Shown in pieces: positions 36,071-48,872 of a stretch of DNA of 64,000 nt. Position 1 is the stretch's first letter. Every line of letters starts with the position of its first letter. This DNA comes from Apostichopus japonicus (lineage: Eukaryota; Echinodermata; Holothuroidea; Aspidochirotida; Stichopodidae). The DNA is taken from assembly GCF_037975245.1 (NCBI RefSeq), contig NC_092577.1:33924898-33988897 (forward strand). Direction: 5' to 3'. Under the pieces are notes generated by a model, which did not search any database, had not been told where the DNA came from, and worked only from the letters and a program-made list of their open reading frames with translations. Made by a program: the position numbers and the translations under genes.

Positions 36071-37631
36071 TCATATCAAACTGCTCTCCCACATCATAAA
36101 TTGTTCACTTCTCTTTTTAAATACTGTATGTAATGATTTCATTTTTTGGGAGAACATATTCTTGCAAAATCTTGCCCACATATCACACAGACACACCAAG
36201 ATGATTTGAGCATGAACCGTGCATTTTGAATGTAAGTTTATTGAAATAACAATTAGGAGGGGGAACTTGAGGGGCTTGACCAAATGTCCGCATATTGGTG
36301 CATTGCCAGTGATGGGTGGTGGCAAGCTTTGAACCAGAAATTGCTGTATTGCAAATCTTTAAGTCATGTGGGATCCATAGGCCTGTGGTAGGGCCATCTG
36401 CTGGCAGAGTCAAGGGGATAAAACATTTGAGCGGCAGTTCTTCAAATATTTACCTCAGACTTGGTGTGATGTGGTGTTCAAAACAACAATATGCTGTTGT
36501 ATTTTCAGGATGGAAATTGACAATGAATTAAGCACTACCTATGTGCAGTAACGGTATAGATTTAGTAGAGCGTTAGAGATTAAAATGTAACCAAAATTAT
36601 GATCACATTTTTTTTAAAGGTATGTTACCAGTAATGATAAAATGTCTTGAGGGCCTTAACAGATTGATGCACAGTGTCAGCCGAGTATAACTTTAACACC
36701 TTTGATTCCCAAATAACTTCCTTCAAGAACCAAATATTCAGCTGACAGGTTGCCCAAGCTTTCTAAAAAATCTTTGAGCCATCCAAACAATCTGGGAATT
36801 AGGGGTTGAGGAGTTCCAGATCCTGCCATCCTTATATGCCTATGCTTCCCTTGATTGAGAAGAAGCCTTTGTGGGCAAAGCAAATTTTTGAATTGGGTGG
36901 AACATATATTTTAGGATGTAATAAATTGACTCAAAGTATCATGATCCAACACTATTCTAGATGCATGGGGCCTTACTAAAACCGATTTAACCCCTCCCCT
37001 AACCGAGGCTCCCCTGTTCCCTCCCTCTTCACTTTATAGAGATGCTTTGTGGTTTCAATGATAGCCATCCTTTCATTAATCTTAATTACAATGTTAACCT
37101 GATCTCAGCGATACCATACGAAAAGCACTTGTAGGCCTATCATTGTAATTTACAATGGACATCAGGTGGATAGGCTTAGGCCTGCTGCCAATGATTCAGT
37201 GTACGTTCACGTGCGTGCGCAAGTTGTACAACGGCGTTGTTCGCTCTTACAAGTGAAAAATTGAATAATTCATTTTTCAACGTGGATATTTCTGTAAGAT
37301 CATGAATAACTCATGACTTTCCCCTCGCTGTACTACGAAAACAAAATCGCATGCGGGACGGTGAATTAGGGGCAGATTTGTCCCCTTCATCAAGATTCAA
37401 TGTTTCATTTGATCACATACATATAGGCCTGCAACGACAGCAACACGGACTCAGTAATATTATACAGAAACTATAAACCAACATTCCAGAAAAACGGACA
37501 AAATTTCGGCTGCTTTCGGTCAGAGAGGACAAAGTAAAATTCCTTACTTACCGTTGCCACTACAACGTTCATACGTGTAAGGGCTCTGCACTCTGTGCGA
37601 CAGACAGAGAATAGCGAGCGGTCTCCTATGC
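36071..37631. other. Intergenic, no gene recognised
   Basis: Small ORFs on both strands, without splice-site support or recognisable motifs. No repeat pair seen inside the window. Confidence 0.4.
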
Positions 37632-37675
37632 CAGGCGCGTATCCAGGGGGGCGTTGGGGGCGCGCGCCCCCCGGG

Positions 37676-37838
37676 TAAGAAAAGAGGAGAGAAAAAAAAG
37701 AGAAGAAAAAGGAAAAAGAGGGGGAAAAAGAGGAGGAGGAGCGGAAGGAAGAGAAAAGAAAAAGAAGAAAGAGAGAAAACGGAAAAAGAGGGGGAAAAGA
37801 AAAACGCAAAGACACCGGGAAGAGAAAGAGGAACAGTG
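37676..37838 (+). repeat. Polypurine tract
   Basis: About 160 bp almost entirely A and G on the + strand, with a few C. It yields the Lys/Glu/Arg-only and Ser/Phe-only ORFs, which are artefacts. Confidence 0.9.
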
Positions 37839-38229
37839 ACATCATTACATCGCTGATTCCTTTTATATACACAGGGTAGCCAGTGACGGATCAAGTATTT
37901 CGGAAGGGGCGCGCGTGTGCCTCACCCTACCCCTTACACTGACAACTCCATTTTTGACGTTTCCATTTTTCCTCTCTCACTCATGATCTATATATATATA
38001 CTATATATGGTCTACCATAACGCGTGTGTGTGTATATACGCCTTAAACAATTGTAGAATTGTGCTATGAAACCAACTGTGGCTGGTCTCGAACTCGACCG
38101 TGTCGTCGGGGAACATGACGCATTTCGGGAAGGGGGCGACCGCCCCCCCCCCCCCACTTCAGCATATTTTTTTTTGATGATATTGCTAGTAATTTCAAAA
38201 TTGAAAGTGCTTAGATGCAACTTACAAGG

Positions 38230-38385
38230 CCTGGGAAGTGTCAGCGATCTGGGAGGCATTTTCGGCCAAAATTTGCTTGTACGCTTCGCGCCAACAAATG
38301 GCCCTGGGTAGTGCCATTTCCAGCGATCTGGGAGGGATTTTCGGCCAAACTTTTCTTGTACGCTTCGCGCCAACTTATGGTGCTG
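38230..38385 (+). repeat. ~78-bp tandem repeat inside the TIR element
   Basis: Two units share CAGCGATCTGGGAGG, TTTTCGGCCAAA and CTTGTACGCTTCGCGCCAAC. A third diverged relative is at ~39820-39890 (GGTGATCTGGGTGG, CTTGTACGCTGCGCGCCAAC). Confidence 0.8.
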
Positions 38386-40145
38386 CAACGCTTAGATACT
38401 TTGCCTATAGGCATCGCCTCTCCCTTGGCAAATTTCTCGCTACGCGCCTGTAAAGCAAACAGCAGATATCACATCATATCAGTGAGCATGAAAATGGCGT
38501 TCCAGGATGAACAGCCTCAAAACTGTCCGACTTGCCCGAAAAAAATAACCAAAAATTTTCGCGCGTTCAACATGTTAATGTCAATATCATATAAGCAAGC
38601 CTCGGTTATTAGGCCTACATCGCATGCCATCGTATACCGTACGGTCCGTCAAAATTGCGCAGTATACCGCGGGATGCTAATGTAAACAACGAAATGTCTT
38701 ATGTAGATAAAGAAAAAGCATGGCGGTCCAATTATGTCAAAACTATCTTTTACATTAGTCATGGAGAATTGGGGACTGCAGCCCCCCGCCTCCTACGCCT
38801 ATGTGTGTAGTGTTCGGTTGAAGGAAATATCTGCTATTTTTTCATTTCCTTCAACCAAGTTTTATAATAGCCGTTATAAGAGATTTTAATATTTGTACAC
38901 CAATAAATTAACTGTGTCTGAATTTTCGAAAATTTCTGACCATCATTCTTCATCACACTTCCCTCTACTCGTGCAATTTCAGAGCTGCCAACTGACCCGC
39001 AATTCGCGGGTTGAACCCGCATTTTAACACCCAAACCCGGTGACCCGCGCAAGCTTCCGAAAAACCCACATTGTAATTGTCAAGTATACATAAAAAAATT
39101 GCATTAAATTTTGACTTAGAAACCATCATTTCTTTAGCATTTAGCATAATAGAGTATAAAACCTCCTTTACAGCATCATTTGAACCACAAATTAGCCTAT
39201 ATTTCTTTTCATTGGGGCGAGCAGCGAACATTTTCATGCCACGGGAAAGAATGTTACACACAAAAAATGCATATTCAGAAAATTTTGGGTGACAAAAGCC
39301 TTTCTAAGTGCCACCATTTTACATGTAGGCATCACCAGGATTCCAAAAAAAATCAAAAGGGGAGGGGGACACCCCCTCCCCTTATACCCCTCCCCCAGGA
39401 CGGCGATTCGTGGCATGGACCAGCATTTGCCTTCTCAAGAGTTGGGTGCTATGCAATTTTTACCGGTCTGTTAGGGGTTGATGGAGGTTTTTCTATATTG
39501 GTTTTCCATAGATGAAATTTTGTGCGACATTATGGGTATGTTTTGAAGTGAGTTTATTCACGAGAAAGTGAATTTTCAAATTCTGAACAAATAATGGGCT
39601 TAAAACCTTGAAAAGTGGGGCTGACGGATATTGTTGGCCGCGACGTAGAATCACCTATACAAAAGCAATGATCCATAGGTCATGCGGTGAGGTCGAACAT
39701 GATTTGTGACTGGTGACAATCTTCAAAAAGGTTATGGATGAAAAAAAAAACTATTGGGAAATACTTGGTTCTCAGGCAAAAAGTGTACCTCTGGTTGGTC
39801 ATTTTCAAGGCCGAAAAGTACCATTTCCGGTGATCTGGGTGGTATCAAAACCAGAAAATTTCTTGTACGCTGCGCGCCAACCGATGGTGGCGCTCCGCTT
39901 AGATAGTAACTCGCGCCCCCCGGGTTAGAAAATCCTGGATACGCCCCTGTATGCTCTAAGCGTCTGTCTCACCTCTACCCAAATATGGAGTATTATAGAG
40001 ATGAATGGAGAATGGAAACAAAAACAGACTGGGACATTTTAGATAATGGAAATGAAAACAGAAAAACTATGGTTTAGAATGGGATTCGAAATATTGACCT
40101 CTAAATACTACAAGCTCGGGGCGCTATCAACTCATGATGCTCATT

Positions 40146-40385
40146 GGGAGGCTTAGTTCAATGGTTAACGCCGGTGCCTTCCAATCATAATGTCCCCGGT
40201 TCGAGTCACTCAAAGATTAATGTATGTCGTCCAGTTTACAGAGTTGTTGACAATTGACAATTCATAATCATGGAGGTTAAATATGAATGTAAGAGACTGA
40301 CTTCGGTCAGCTTGCGGCTTTGATAAGCCAATGAGGTTTCGTCGCGAGTTCCTGCTTGCAGGAGGATCTGAAATATACATACATG
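40146..40385 (+). repeat. Full-length tRNA-derived SINE
   Basis: The head has an A box (TTAGTTCAATGGTTAACG, ~40153) and a B box (GGTTCGAGTCA, 40198-40208) at tRNA-like spacing. The body contains CTTCGGTCAGCTTGCGGCTT and CGAGTTCCTGCTTGCAGGAG, and the tail ATACATACAT. The body and tail are shared with 21452-21597, which shows this is a repeated family rather than a lone tRNA pseudogene. Confidence 0.82.
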
Positions 40386-43010
40386 CTATATCCAGCTGCC
40401 CTTAGTTGGTGGCGATCCTAAATATAGCTACTTTCTGGGACCTCCAGACAGACGTCATATAAACAATGCCATCTGCCCCTCTCCTCCCTTCCTCCCCACC
40501 CCACCCCATCCACAATACAACGTTGAACTCTCAAAATGCAACTTGTTGTACAGTTTCGGATCGTTCGATTACCCATAATGTACAACATTTGTGGTGTTCC
40601 CTTTTTGCTATAATTCCCCCCCCCCCCCCCAGGTACATGTATTTTAGGTAGCTGAAATGCATTGTGTGTAAATGGTATAGGCCTACTTCTTGAAGAGGTT
40701 CCCAGACTGTACATTGAAGCCGTTTCGTTGCTACCCGTTTCCTTATAGCTTTGATTATAATGCATCTTTTTTTATTAGTATAGTATTTCAATGTATACAG
40801 GTCCAACAGATCCTATAAAGTTTCTGTGGTTCATTAGGGAAGAGAATATGAAAATTAGCCTCGGTAATGCAGTGTTGGGGGAAGGTGGGGGGGGGGGGAG
40901 TTGTTAGCGGCAATGATGATAATTTATGTTGATTCCACGAATCAACTTTACTTCAAAATTCTCGCATGAATGGATTTGGTGACATAAATGTTGGTGCGAT
41001 ATATATATTTACGTAGCGATTCAAGTTTCGTGTATTTAGCAATAGGCTAGTATAGATTACCGTATCGGACCAATCTATTAAGTCCGAGATTTTGAAAGTC
41101 ACATGGTCAAAAAACATTCTCTTCTACTTAAGGGTAACTGATCACGTATTGGGAGCCAATTTGTTAACACACTAACAACTGCTTAAAGTTCTGAAAAGTA
41201 TTTTCTTGGTATAGTTCTTAATCTTCGAATTATTACCAGACATTAGGCTAAGTATAGTTGTAGTCTAGATATACGAAGATCAAAAGTCTCTACTAAGGAC
41301 GAAAAATACTTCGAGGGTGCTATTAAAATGCTTGTTGAAGTTGGTAGGCTACATGAGTAGCCATTACCCTATTTGACATTATAGCATATTTTGTTATCAG
41401 TTAATGTTGATTATTTAAATAGGCCTAATACTTGACTTAACCTCTCTTGTGTGAATATCATGATTGGCCTTTTTTTTTTACTATCTTTTACATAAAGACA
41501 AAGCATACAGCCTATACTTACCTTGTCATGTTGTAAATGTCCCCCTTTACCAATCACTGAACAATAACAGAGAAATATGTAATAAACCGAACAGCACGTA
41601 ATAGTGACCGCAACTGCATGTTCTAACCGTGTTTGCTCCACTGTACAAACCCGCACCACTACGAACCCACCATGCGATATACTTCCAAAAGTCCTTCTAA
41701 GGTACCACTTCAACGTAGTAGACTTAATAAAAATACCATCACAACGTGTTACAAGATATTATGTTGAGTACTGGACAGATAATTCACTGACACACGTTTA
41801 CGAGTTGTGAATCATATCATTCGACGTTTACACACGCGAGCCACTGAACCGGGGCAACCAATCTAGCATACGTCAACGCAGTAGGTGTAAGTGCGGGAAG
41901 AAGTTACCCGGGTATGTATAGGCCAAGTCCGGTCTATACTTGGACTCGTGATCATTATGCCCTATATATTGCATAATGTCAATACGGCGTATAGCATACA
42001 CTTCTTACGTGCATGCATAGACGCAACATTGAGTTTGTTATTTTGTCTTTGTATATATATACAAAGACAAACACTGTAAAAGACAAACACTGTAAAAAGT
42101 AAATTTATTTCCAATCCCCCCCCCCCCCAAAAGAGAGAAAAAACAAGAAAGGGTAAATGTAAAGCCCGCACTCAACTTCACCCATTGAGGGTATATTTTA
42201 CACTAGTGAAAATTGTAATTTTACCCATTTGTGCGCATGTGCAGTACTTTTACGCAAGTTTTTTTTTTACGATCTGAACAACTGCCAAGGTTGTGTAATT
42301 TGGCATTTGTTTTGTGCAAATTTATATACACACGAAAGGTATATCTGTATACCCACTCGGATGTCGCTGTGCGCCGGATTAACATTTACCCTTGACCCTT
42401 GACCCTTGATATTTACCCTTGACTTCTCGTAATTTTACACACGAATGTGTACAACAATTAACCCACCATGAGGTGGGAGACATTTTACCCATATTAAATG
42501 GTTGACATGTATTTCTTTTCACATGTGACATATGACCTGAATTCTTTGAGATTTATAAAAATTAAATGAATCATTTCTCATTCTCAATGACTTTGAGAAA
42601 AATATGTACTCTAATATAGTTTTATGTTGCTGCTTCTCTGAAGTGGCAATGACAAGTATGACGTAAACAGCAACATGAGTGGAATTAAATAGCAGTACTT
42701 GATGAAAGTATATTTTTTAAAGTATGCATTTATCATTTCAAGTACAATCAGGCTGGTTGTATTGGAATAAACAGATCAAATAACTGTTAACTTATATGAA
42801 CTATAATGTCAGAGCTGTATAAACCCTCAAAAATGAAAAATGAATACTATGAATACCAAATATCCCTTTTATCTTCGGAAAATTGAGGCAATGCATGTAA
42901 AATAATAAAATCAATGGTATTCTAAAGTCAACATAATCCTCTAAAACTATGACGGACTACCAAGACTGCAACCATTATTCTTATTTCTGCAGTAATATAG
43001 GGCTGGTTCA
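40386..43010. other. Intergenic, no gene recognised
   Basis: Contains G-rich and C-rich runs, a 26-bp perfect palindrome at 42045-42070 followed by a short AAGACAAACACTGTAAA tandem, and repeated ACCCTTG motifs near 42387. Small ORFs lack support. Confidence 0.45.
42045..42070. repeat. Perfect palindrome
   Basis: TGTCTTTGTATAT joined directly to its reverse complement ATATACAAAGACA. It is followed by two copies of AAGACAAACACTGTAAA. Confidence 0.85.
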
Positions 43011-43381
43011 CAGTGGCGTAGGAAGGTACTTTTAAGTGGGGGGGGGGGGCTGAAGACTGATGGCCGGCCTGGGGGAGGGGTCTAAGGGGAGGGGGTGTCC
43101 CCCTCCTCTTTGGAATTTTTTGGCATTCCAGGTGGCCTCAGATGCAATTTGGTGCAATATATATAGTACACTTCAACACCCACTCCATCTTGTAAAAACA
43201 TTTGCATTTTCACCTGGCCTTAGATGCAATTTGGTGCTCCAAATGAGTTTTTTTTCTCATTTGGAAATGAAAAAGGGGTTTTCTGACTTGTGAAGCGGGG
43301 GGGGGGCGGAATGATACTTCCGCCCCTCCATATTTTTCACTGGGGGGCTGGCGCCCCCAGCCCCCGGTTCCTACGCCCTTG
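43011..43381. mobile_element. hAT-like MITE, copy 2
   Basis: 371 bp, collinear and nearly identical to 18027-18398. It starts CAGTGGCGTAGGAAGG and ends GGTTCCTACGCCCTTG, with perfect 8-bp duplications CTGGTTCA on both sides (43003-43010 and 43382-43389). Different target duplications at the two copies prove independent insertion. Confidence 0.93.
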
Positions 43382-43389
43382 CTGGTTCA

Positions 43390-46300
43390 TGATGCTTCAA
43401 ATATTCCATTTTCACTAAATGTAAACAAACCAAATAAAGTATGGACACTGCAGGGGGAAACTGTTATTTTGACCATACCAGGAATCCCGCCAACAAGGTA
43501 TAGAAAAAACAGACAGCAAAAACCTGCAGTGTTGTTTCGATGATGCTACATGAATAATCTTATATGAATGTGACACGCTAGGCTGTAGCGTATAGCCAGG
43601 AAGAACAATATACTTTAATCCAATTAGTACAGCAAAAAGCATTGAGGTATGATAAACAATATTAACAGTGGGAGATGATGCCCGAGATGGAAACTTTTAT
43701 TGTATGCAGCATACAGATTGATCTCTACCAAACACAACAGGCTTCGACAAAATATGTTCAAAAGTACTCGCTATTTGGCGACCATGACTAAACATCTACT
43801 CGCAAAATCTCAAATTCACTCGCCATTATGATTGATGTTCAATTCTCCATAGTACAGATCTACAACATCAATACTATTTGTGAACAAAGGTTAGTCACCT
43901 AGGCAGATACATAGTGCTACGTAATTGCACATTGGAAAACCATATTTCATGGGCAGTATGAAATTTAAACTTTTCCCACCAAAAGTAAGTGATAAACAAA
44001 GTATGCAGTGAGCGACACAGTATAGCTATAGGCAATTTGTTCACGACTTCTGAATTCAGATTCTATGGATGCCCATAAGCTAATTTCCAAATGCCACAAC
44101 CTCTTCTATTGTTAAAAGGCGTATCGCACATGCTATCGAATATGCTGGTCGGTTAGTAATACGGTAGATTATGAGACAAGGTTTCCACAATTTGACTTCT
44201 GGTGACTCCATATGACCTCCAACAATAAACAATTATAGGTGTCTTATACTTAACGTGTCACAACTACATACTAAATATGAGATAGGTCCAAGCTTCCCTT
44301 CTTGAGATATCGTGTTAACAAGGTGCTCAAACTGTGACCCCGATTATCATCGAAACCAAAAACGAGCGGGATTCATTACTCCTATACTATTCCAAATGGA
44401 TTGCGTCCTGGGCCTAAGCCACGAGTGGGTTCAGAGGCCAAATGGCTTGCATTAAAGCCCTTGGAAGCTGCAAGACCATTTATCCATTCAAGTGTGAAAC
44501 AGTATTACAAAAAATAACCTCTTTTTTAGAAGTAAACCATAATTTGTACAATTTTATTTTTCACCTGGAAACGAAAGAAGGGGAGGGTATTTCAATCCCC
44601 AGCTTCTTACAAGGGTAAGGGACCAATCCCACACTACCCCCTTGGTAGAAACCCTGTTTGTATGGTTTGTTCATACTTTACACATACGTTTGTGTATGTA
44701 TGTGTATGTGCATGTGACCTCGTTGACAATAAGGCAACTGAAATTAACTCAAAATGTGAGACAAAATGTTCTCATTTTGTGTCTACAAATTATTCTCTGT
44801 AGCATTATTATGAGAGGCTTAATTTGAAAATTATGTACTCCAGAACTTCATATGGATAATGAGTTCTTTTAAGTAGACTATTCCATTCTTATATGTATGT
44901 TTATTTATAAATGGTGAATAGATTGCTTTACCTACAACTGAAAACAATGTACATATTAAAAGAAACACGATATGAATCAATCATTTTGCAACCCAACAAT
45001 TAAATGTTCTTAACTGTGGTCAAACTTAGCAGTAGGGTGCACCATTTTCTCTTTACTTATATCTGTACTTCAATGTTGAATGTTTCTAATGAATTGTTCT
45101 ATTGTTTACTATGCCCAAGACATAATTATCACTACAAGATGACGAAATACTGTACAAAAATAACCAAGTAACCATGCTAAAGTTTACGACAAAAGTCATC
45201 ATCAGGAAATTTTAAAAATCATCATCACCATCATCATCAATTTCATTGGTGATTGGTAACGGTTTGCAAATAGGTAATAACATACTTTTGGCATTGCGAT
45301 ATATGAAGTGCACAAAACATGTGATTCTTCTCATGTTATGTTACAATTACAAAATTGAAAATAAAACCTATTTGTACAGTCTCTTTTTGAAGTGAAAATA
45401 CAGCAAAAAGGAAATAAAGTGCTAACATCATTGTCACTCTTCACAATCAGCAAGTTTCTATCCTCCCTCAACAAACATGGAAAAATCCACAGGGCAGCTT
45501 TCTAAGAAATATCTGTGAAGGAATGAGGAACTATACCTTGTGAAACATACTTAACAGGGTACCCACACTATTCAAATACTCAAACCCAAGAGGTTTTCAA
45601 GATTCTTTCAAGGCTGTCAAGGCCATGTTCGAGTATCAAATAAAGCAAGATGTCATGTTGGGAAGAACCTTTTTTAACCTATTGAAGCATTTGCATAGTA
45701 CATACTTGTAAGTGTTCCAGACCATATGTGGGTGGGTGGGGGGGGGGGGGTGATTTTAGCTTGAGCCCAGATAACTCAAGATACCCTGCGTCAAAGATAT
45801 GATTATAGTTATTGTAAAATGCCATCAAGTTTTCTCAAGGTTGATGCAAGGTTGATGCAAAGAGGACAGATTGCTTCAAAAACAAATAACTTGCAATTGT
45901 CTTTGAAATTTCTTACTTTATAAATGTCTGAGTAAGAATATAACAGCTACGTTGGATTAACTTGCCTAGGTAATATAACAGATTTTCCCAATCATGGACT
46001 GCATTTCTGGTGAAAGAAAAAAAGGAATCTGATTTCTGTGAGAGAGATATCTTCCAAATGCAATATGCTATTGAGTTAAAAATTATCTTTAAAGCCAAAG
46101 TTTTTGTACTTATTTTTGAAACCATAAATTTTCTTACCAGAATGTGTCTAAGAAGGTTGACTCGAGACATCATGATTTGCAACTTCGAAACTGTTTCCAG
46201 CATTAGGGTAAAAGTCTATGCAACCATATACTTATAAATGAACTGGAATGCACCCTTGCAAGGGCATCTTCATCTTCAAGCCTTGACAGAAGATCATGGT

Positions 46301-46523
46301 GCTTGTTGAACAAGCACATCCACTTCGTATGACGTTATTCCATCAAAGATTTTGTTTTCTTCACATCTTGCATCTTCTTGGTAGATTCTTGCTTCATCTC
46401 CTTCACATGTACATCAATGGTCTCCTTTATTTCTCCCTATGGTATAATGGTCAAAGATGTACGTTTAACTTCCGTGTTGTTCCTTGTAGACGACTGATCT
46501 TTTTTCTTGGTTTGGAAAGTTCA
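43390..46523. other. Intergenic or 3' flank, no gene recognised
   Basis: AT-rich with no strong coding signal. A G-run lies near 45731-45750. A minus-strand splice-donor-like GTAAGAA after ACACATTCTG near 46138 is isolated, and I could not build a gene around it. Confidence 0.4.
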
Positions 46524-46827
46524 TCAGAGCTCATGTGTCGCTCTCATTTCAGAACTGTCAAAGCATTTCTTCACTTTGTCCTGAGTAATGAGGAGATAGA
46601 AAGCAGTGCTTAAAGTACATGTAAGAATTTCATTTCATCTATTTGGCAAAATAAATGTTCCGATGACTTCATTGCACTAGACTTCCCTCTTCTTCTTGTT
46701 TAATAAAGAACGATTACAAGCAAAATATTTTGAAACATCTTTATCAAAAATGTTATTTACCAAAGTTAAGTACTTACAAAGTTGGGTTCAATACTATTTG
46801 AGAACCTTATTTGATGTAACTTTGCAA
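46524..46827 (-). CDS. Possible last two exons of a small minus-strand gene
   Basis: Exon 46827-46778 starts after CATCCTTACAG, is open only in phase 1, reads AKLHQIRFSNSIEPNF and ends at GTAAGT in phase 0. Exon 46580-46524 starts after the good acceptor CTATCTCCTCATTACTCAG and reads DKVKKCFDSSEMRATHEL before TGA. The matching phases and four good splice motifs are the evidence. No family is recognised, and the upstream exons are uncertain. A candidate first exon (ATGTCACAAGT before GTAAGT, 47215-47205) does not join directly in phase, so another exon would be needed. Confidence 0.3.
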
Positions 46828-47204
46828 CTGTAAGGATGCCATATAAGGCCTAACCTAACAACACCTTGGCGGGCCTAATTAGGATGGCTTGGCATAATAC
46901 TTAACAAACCTCACAGCATAAATGCACATTCAGTCATTATAGTAGTACTAGTAGTTTAGGCCTGATCAGACTATGGTCTATAAACTTTGCTACCATTTTA
47001 GTCTACAGTGTAGAAGTCGTTGTTATGCATATAGCCATACAGTTTTAAAGTTTTTTTTATAGGCGAGTAAGTATTAGAACAGATAGGCTAGCATAGCCTA
47101 GGCTTAACGTTGGGACTTAAACTTAGAGTCGGTATGCTTAGCTGTTATTTAATCTGTACTTTTCTAAACCAAACAACTCTTTCAAAGGCTTTACGTCAAC
47201 TTAC

Positions 47205-47420
47205 ACTTGTGACATGTTGCTTGATATAATAAGACTAGCGGCCGTTCAAGGTGAAGTCCAGTCGTGTCAAGTCTCGTCACATGTGAAGGTGAAGCGCTGC
47301 AGCGGGAACAAAATATGTAATACAATGCCACCTGGCAGTGATGTCAGTATACTGTACATACTGTGCTGTACGTACGTAGGTGGTCTACGGTATTGTGATA
47401 GCGCCTAGCGCGAGACCGAA
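47205..47420 (-). promoter_or_regulatory. Possible promoter or 5' exon region, minus strand
   Basis: Locally richer in CpG than its surroundings (AGCGGCCGTT, AGCGCCTAGCGCGAG). It ends in a strong donor TGTCACAAGT-GTAAGT on the minus strand. It may be the 5' end of the gene hinted at by 46524-46827. Weak evidence. Confidence 0.25.
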
Positions 47421-48133
47421 CCACCCTTTGTGAAAGAGAGCTTTTCATTGGCTTAAAGTTTGAATCTTTCATTTTATATTCATTTGGGATTCTTTCTAAT
47501 TTCTTAGATTTGCACCCATTTTCTTGAATACCAACTTTAACTCATTTCTATCATTAATAATTACCAAATATTAATCACGTTAGCCACATTCTTGAAAGGC
47601 TGTATTCAGTGGATTATTGTAAAGTAGTGTTTTAGGAATCTCGCTTTTAACCAATGAGAAGAGAGAACACTTCTGAGACGTATAGTTTGTCATTATTCTC
47701 ACGGGGCGGCCTGGTGGCAAACGTAACTTTAATTTCTAGTACGAATGAGTATATGATTGTAGAAAATTCTACAGAAGTCAGAAATGAAAATTAATGTTTA
47801 GGTTATGGTCAGCGTTCAAGGGTCAGGCATGGTCAAAAGATATGCTGGCCTAGCAAGATAACACAAAACACTTACACGTACACAAACATGATAAATAATA
47901 TTGTTTCAGCTACCGACCCAACTGGACTATTAAGAATACTGTGACAATAAATGTCTTCGGGAAATACTCACGTTTAGGCTCCATAAGTTTGAACTGTGAG
48001 TCAAACCGTCTTCATGGGCCAATCCAGACGGGCAAGGTTTCAGTGATTTCGAGAAAATGATCGCGGTAGCGTATACTTTCCGTTCTTTCGTTATGTACAC
48101 AAGCGTACTGTACTACCTTCGGGTTTTTATTTG

Positions 48134-48173
48134 GGGGGGGGGGTGGGGGAAGGGGGGGGGGGGGCTTCAGCCA
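48134..48173 (+). repeat. G-run cluster (G-quadruplex-prone)
   Basis: Three long G runs separated by T and AA within 40 bp. Confidence 0.8.
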
Positions 48174-48379
48174 AAAAGTGTTCAAGGTTAGGCGCGGCTC
48201 CTTTAATTACCCCAGGATCATTTTCTTTTTTTGACTGTATTAGTTAGTCTTGCCTTATCAAACTTCCATGAAACTTCACATAGCGTACGACTCCAACCAT
48301 ATCCCCCTTACCCCCCACAATATTTCTTTTCTAATCAACATGCAGGTATTTCCACGGAGAAACTCCATGTATAAATGAC

Positions 48380-48618
<239 letters not shown>

Positions 48619-48837
48619 ATTTATTGCTTGCCGTATCATAAATCGTAGAAGGGTTTGGTTTACTATGGAAATGTACCCTTTCCATGTGTTTAAAAACATA
48701 TCCATGTGTTCAAACACCTGACAATAGTGTAGAACTACCCTATTTCTGAGAGTGTAGTCCATTCAAGCAATCAACAGGCTCATAAAATAGAATGAAGTAG
48801 GCAATTGACTGCTCAAGATAAATTGAAACAATATATA

Positions 48838-48872
48838 CAGGGAGTTGTTATGGATTCCATAACAACTCCCTG
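48838..48872. repeat. Perfect 17-bp-arm hairpin
   Basis: CAGGGAGTTGTTATGGA, one T, then TCCATAACAACTCCCTG. No mismatches. No U-tract or gene end nearby gives it an obvious role. Confidence 0.9.

Larger units (their letters stand above)
37632..39949. mobile_element. 2.3-kb TIR element with 5-bp target duplication
   Basis: The left end CAGGCGCGTATCCAGG (37632 on) and right end CCTGGATACGCCCCTG (to 39949) are inverted repeats with one mismatch. TATGC lies directly outside both ends (37627-37631 and 39950-39954). Inside are a polypurine tract (37676-37838), a ~78-bp tandem pair (~38230-38385), and at ~39330-39420 an inverted stretch resembling the interior of the 18-kb MITE. No transposase ORF is visible. 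The interior may be a nest of several elements. Confidence 0.7.

Noticed and set aside
36071-36883. Small ORFs on both strands
   Set aside because: No motif, no membrane or signal segment, and no phase-compatible neighbouring exons could be found.
37654-37894. Lys/Glu/Arg-rich or Ser/Phe-rich proteins
   Set aside because: Products of a polypurine/polypyrimidine tract inside a transposable element.
40146-40220. Functional tRNA gene
   Set aside because: A and B boxes are present, but the stems do not pair well and the same downstream body recurs elsewhere, so it is a SINE head.
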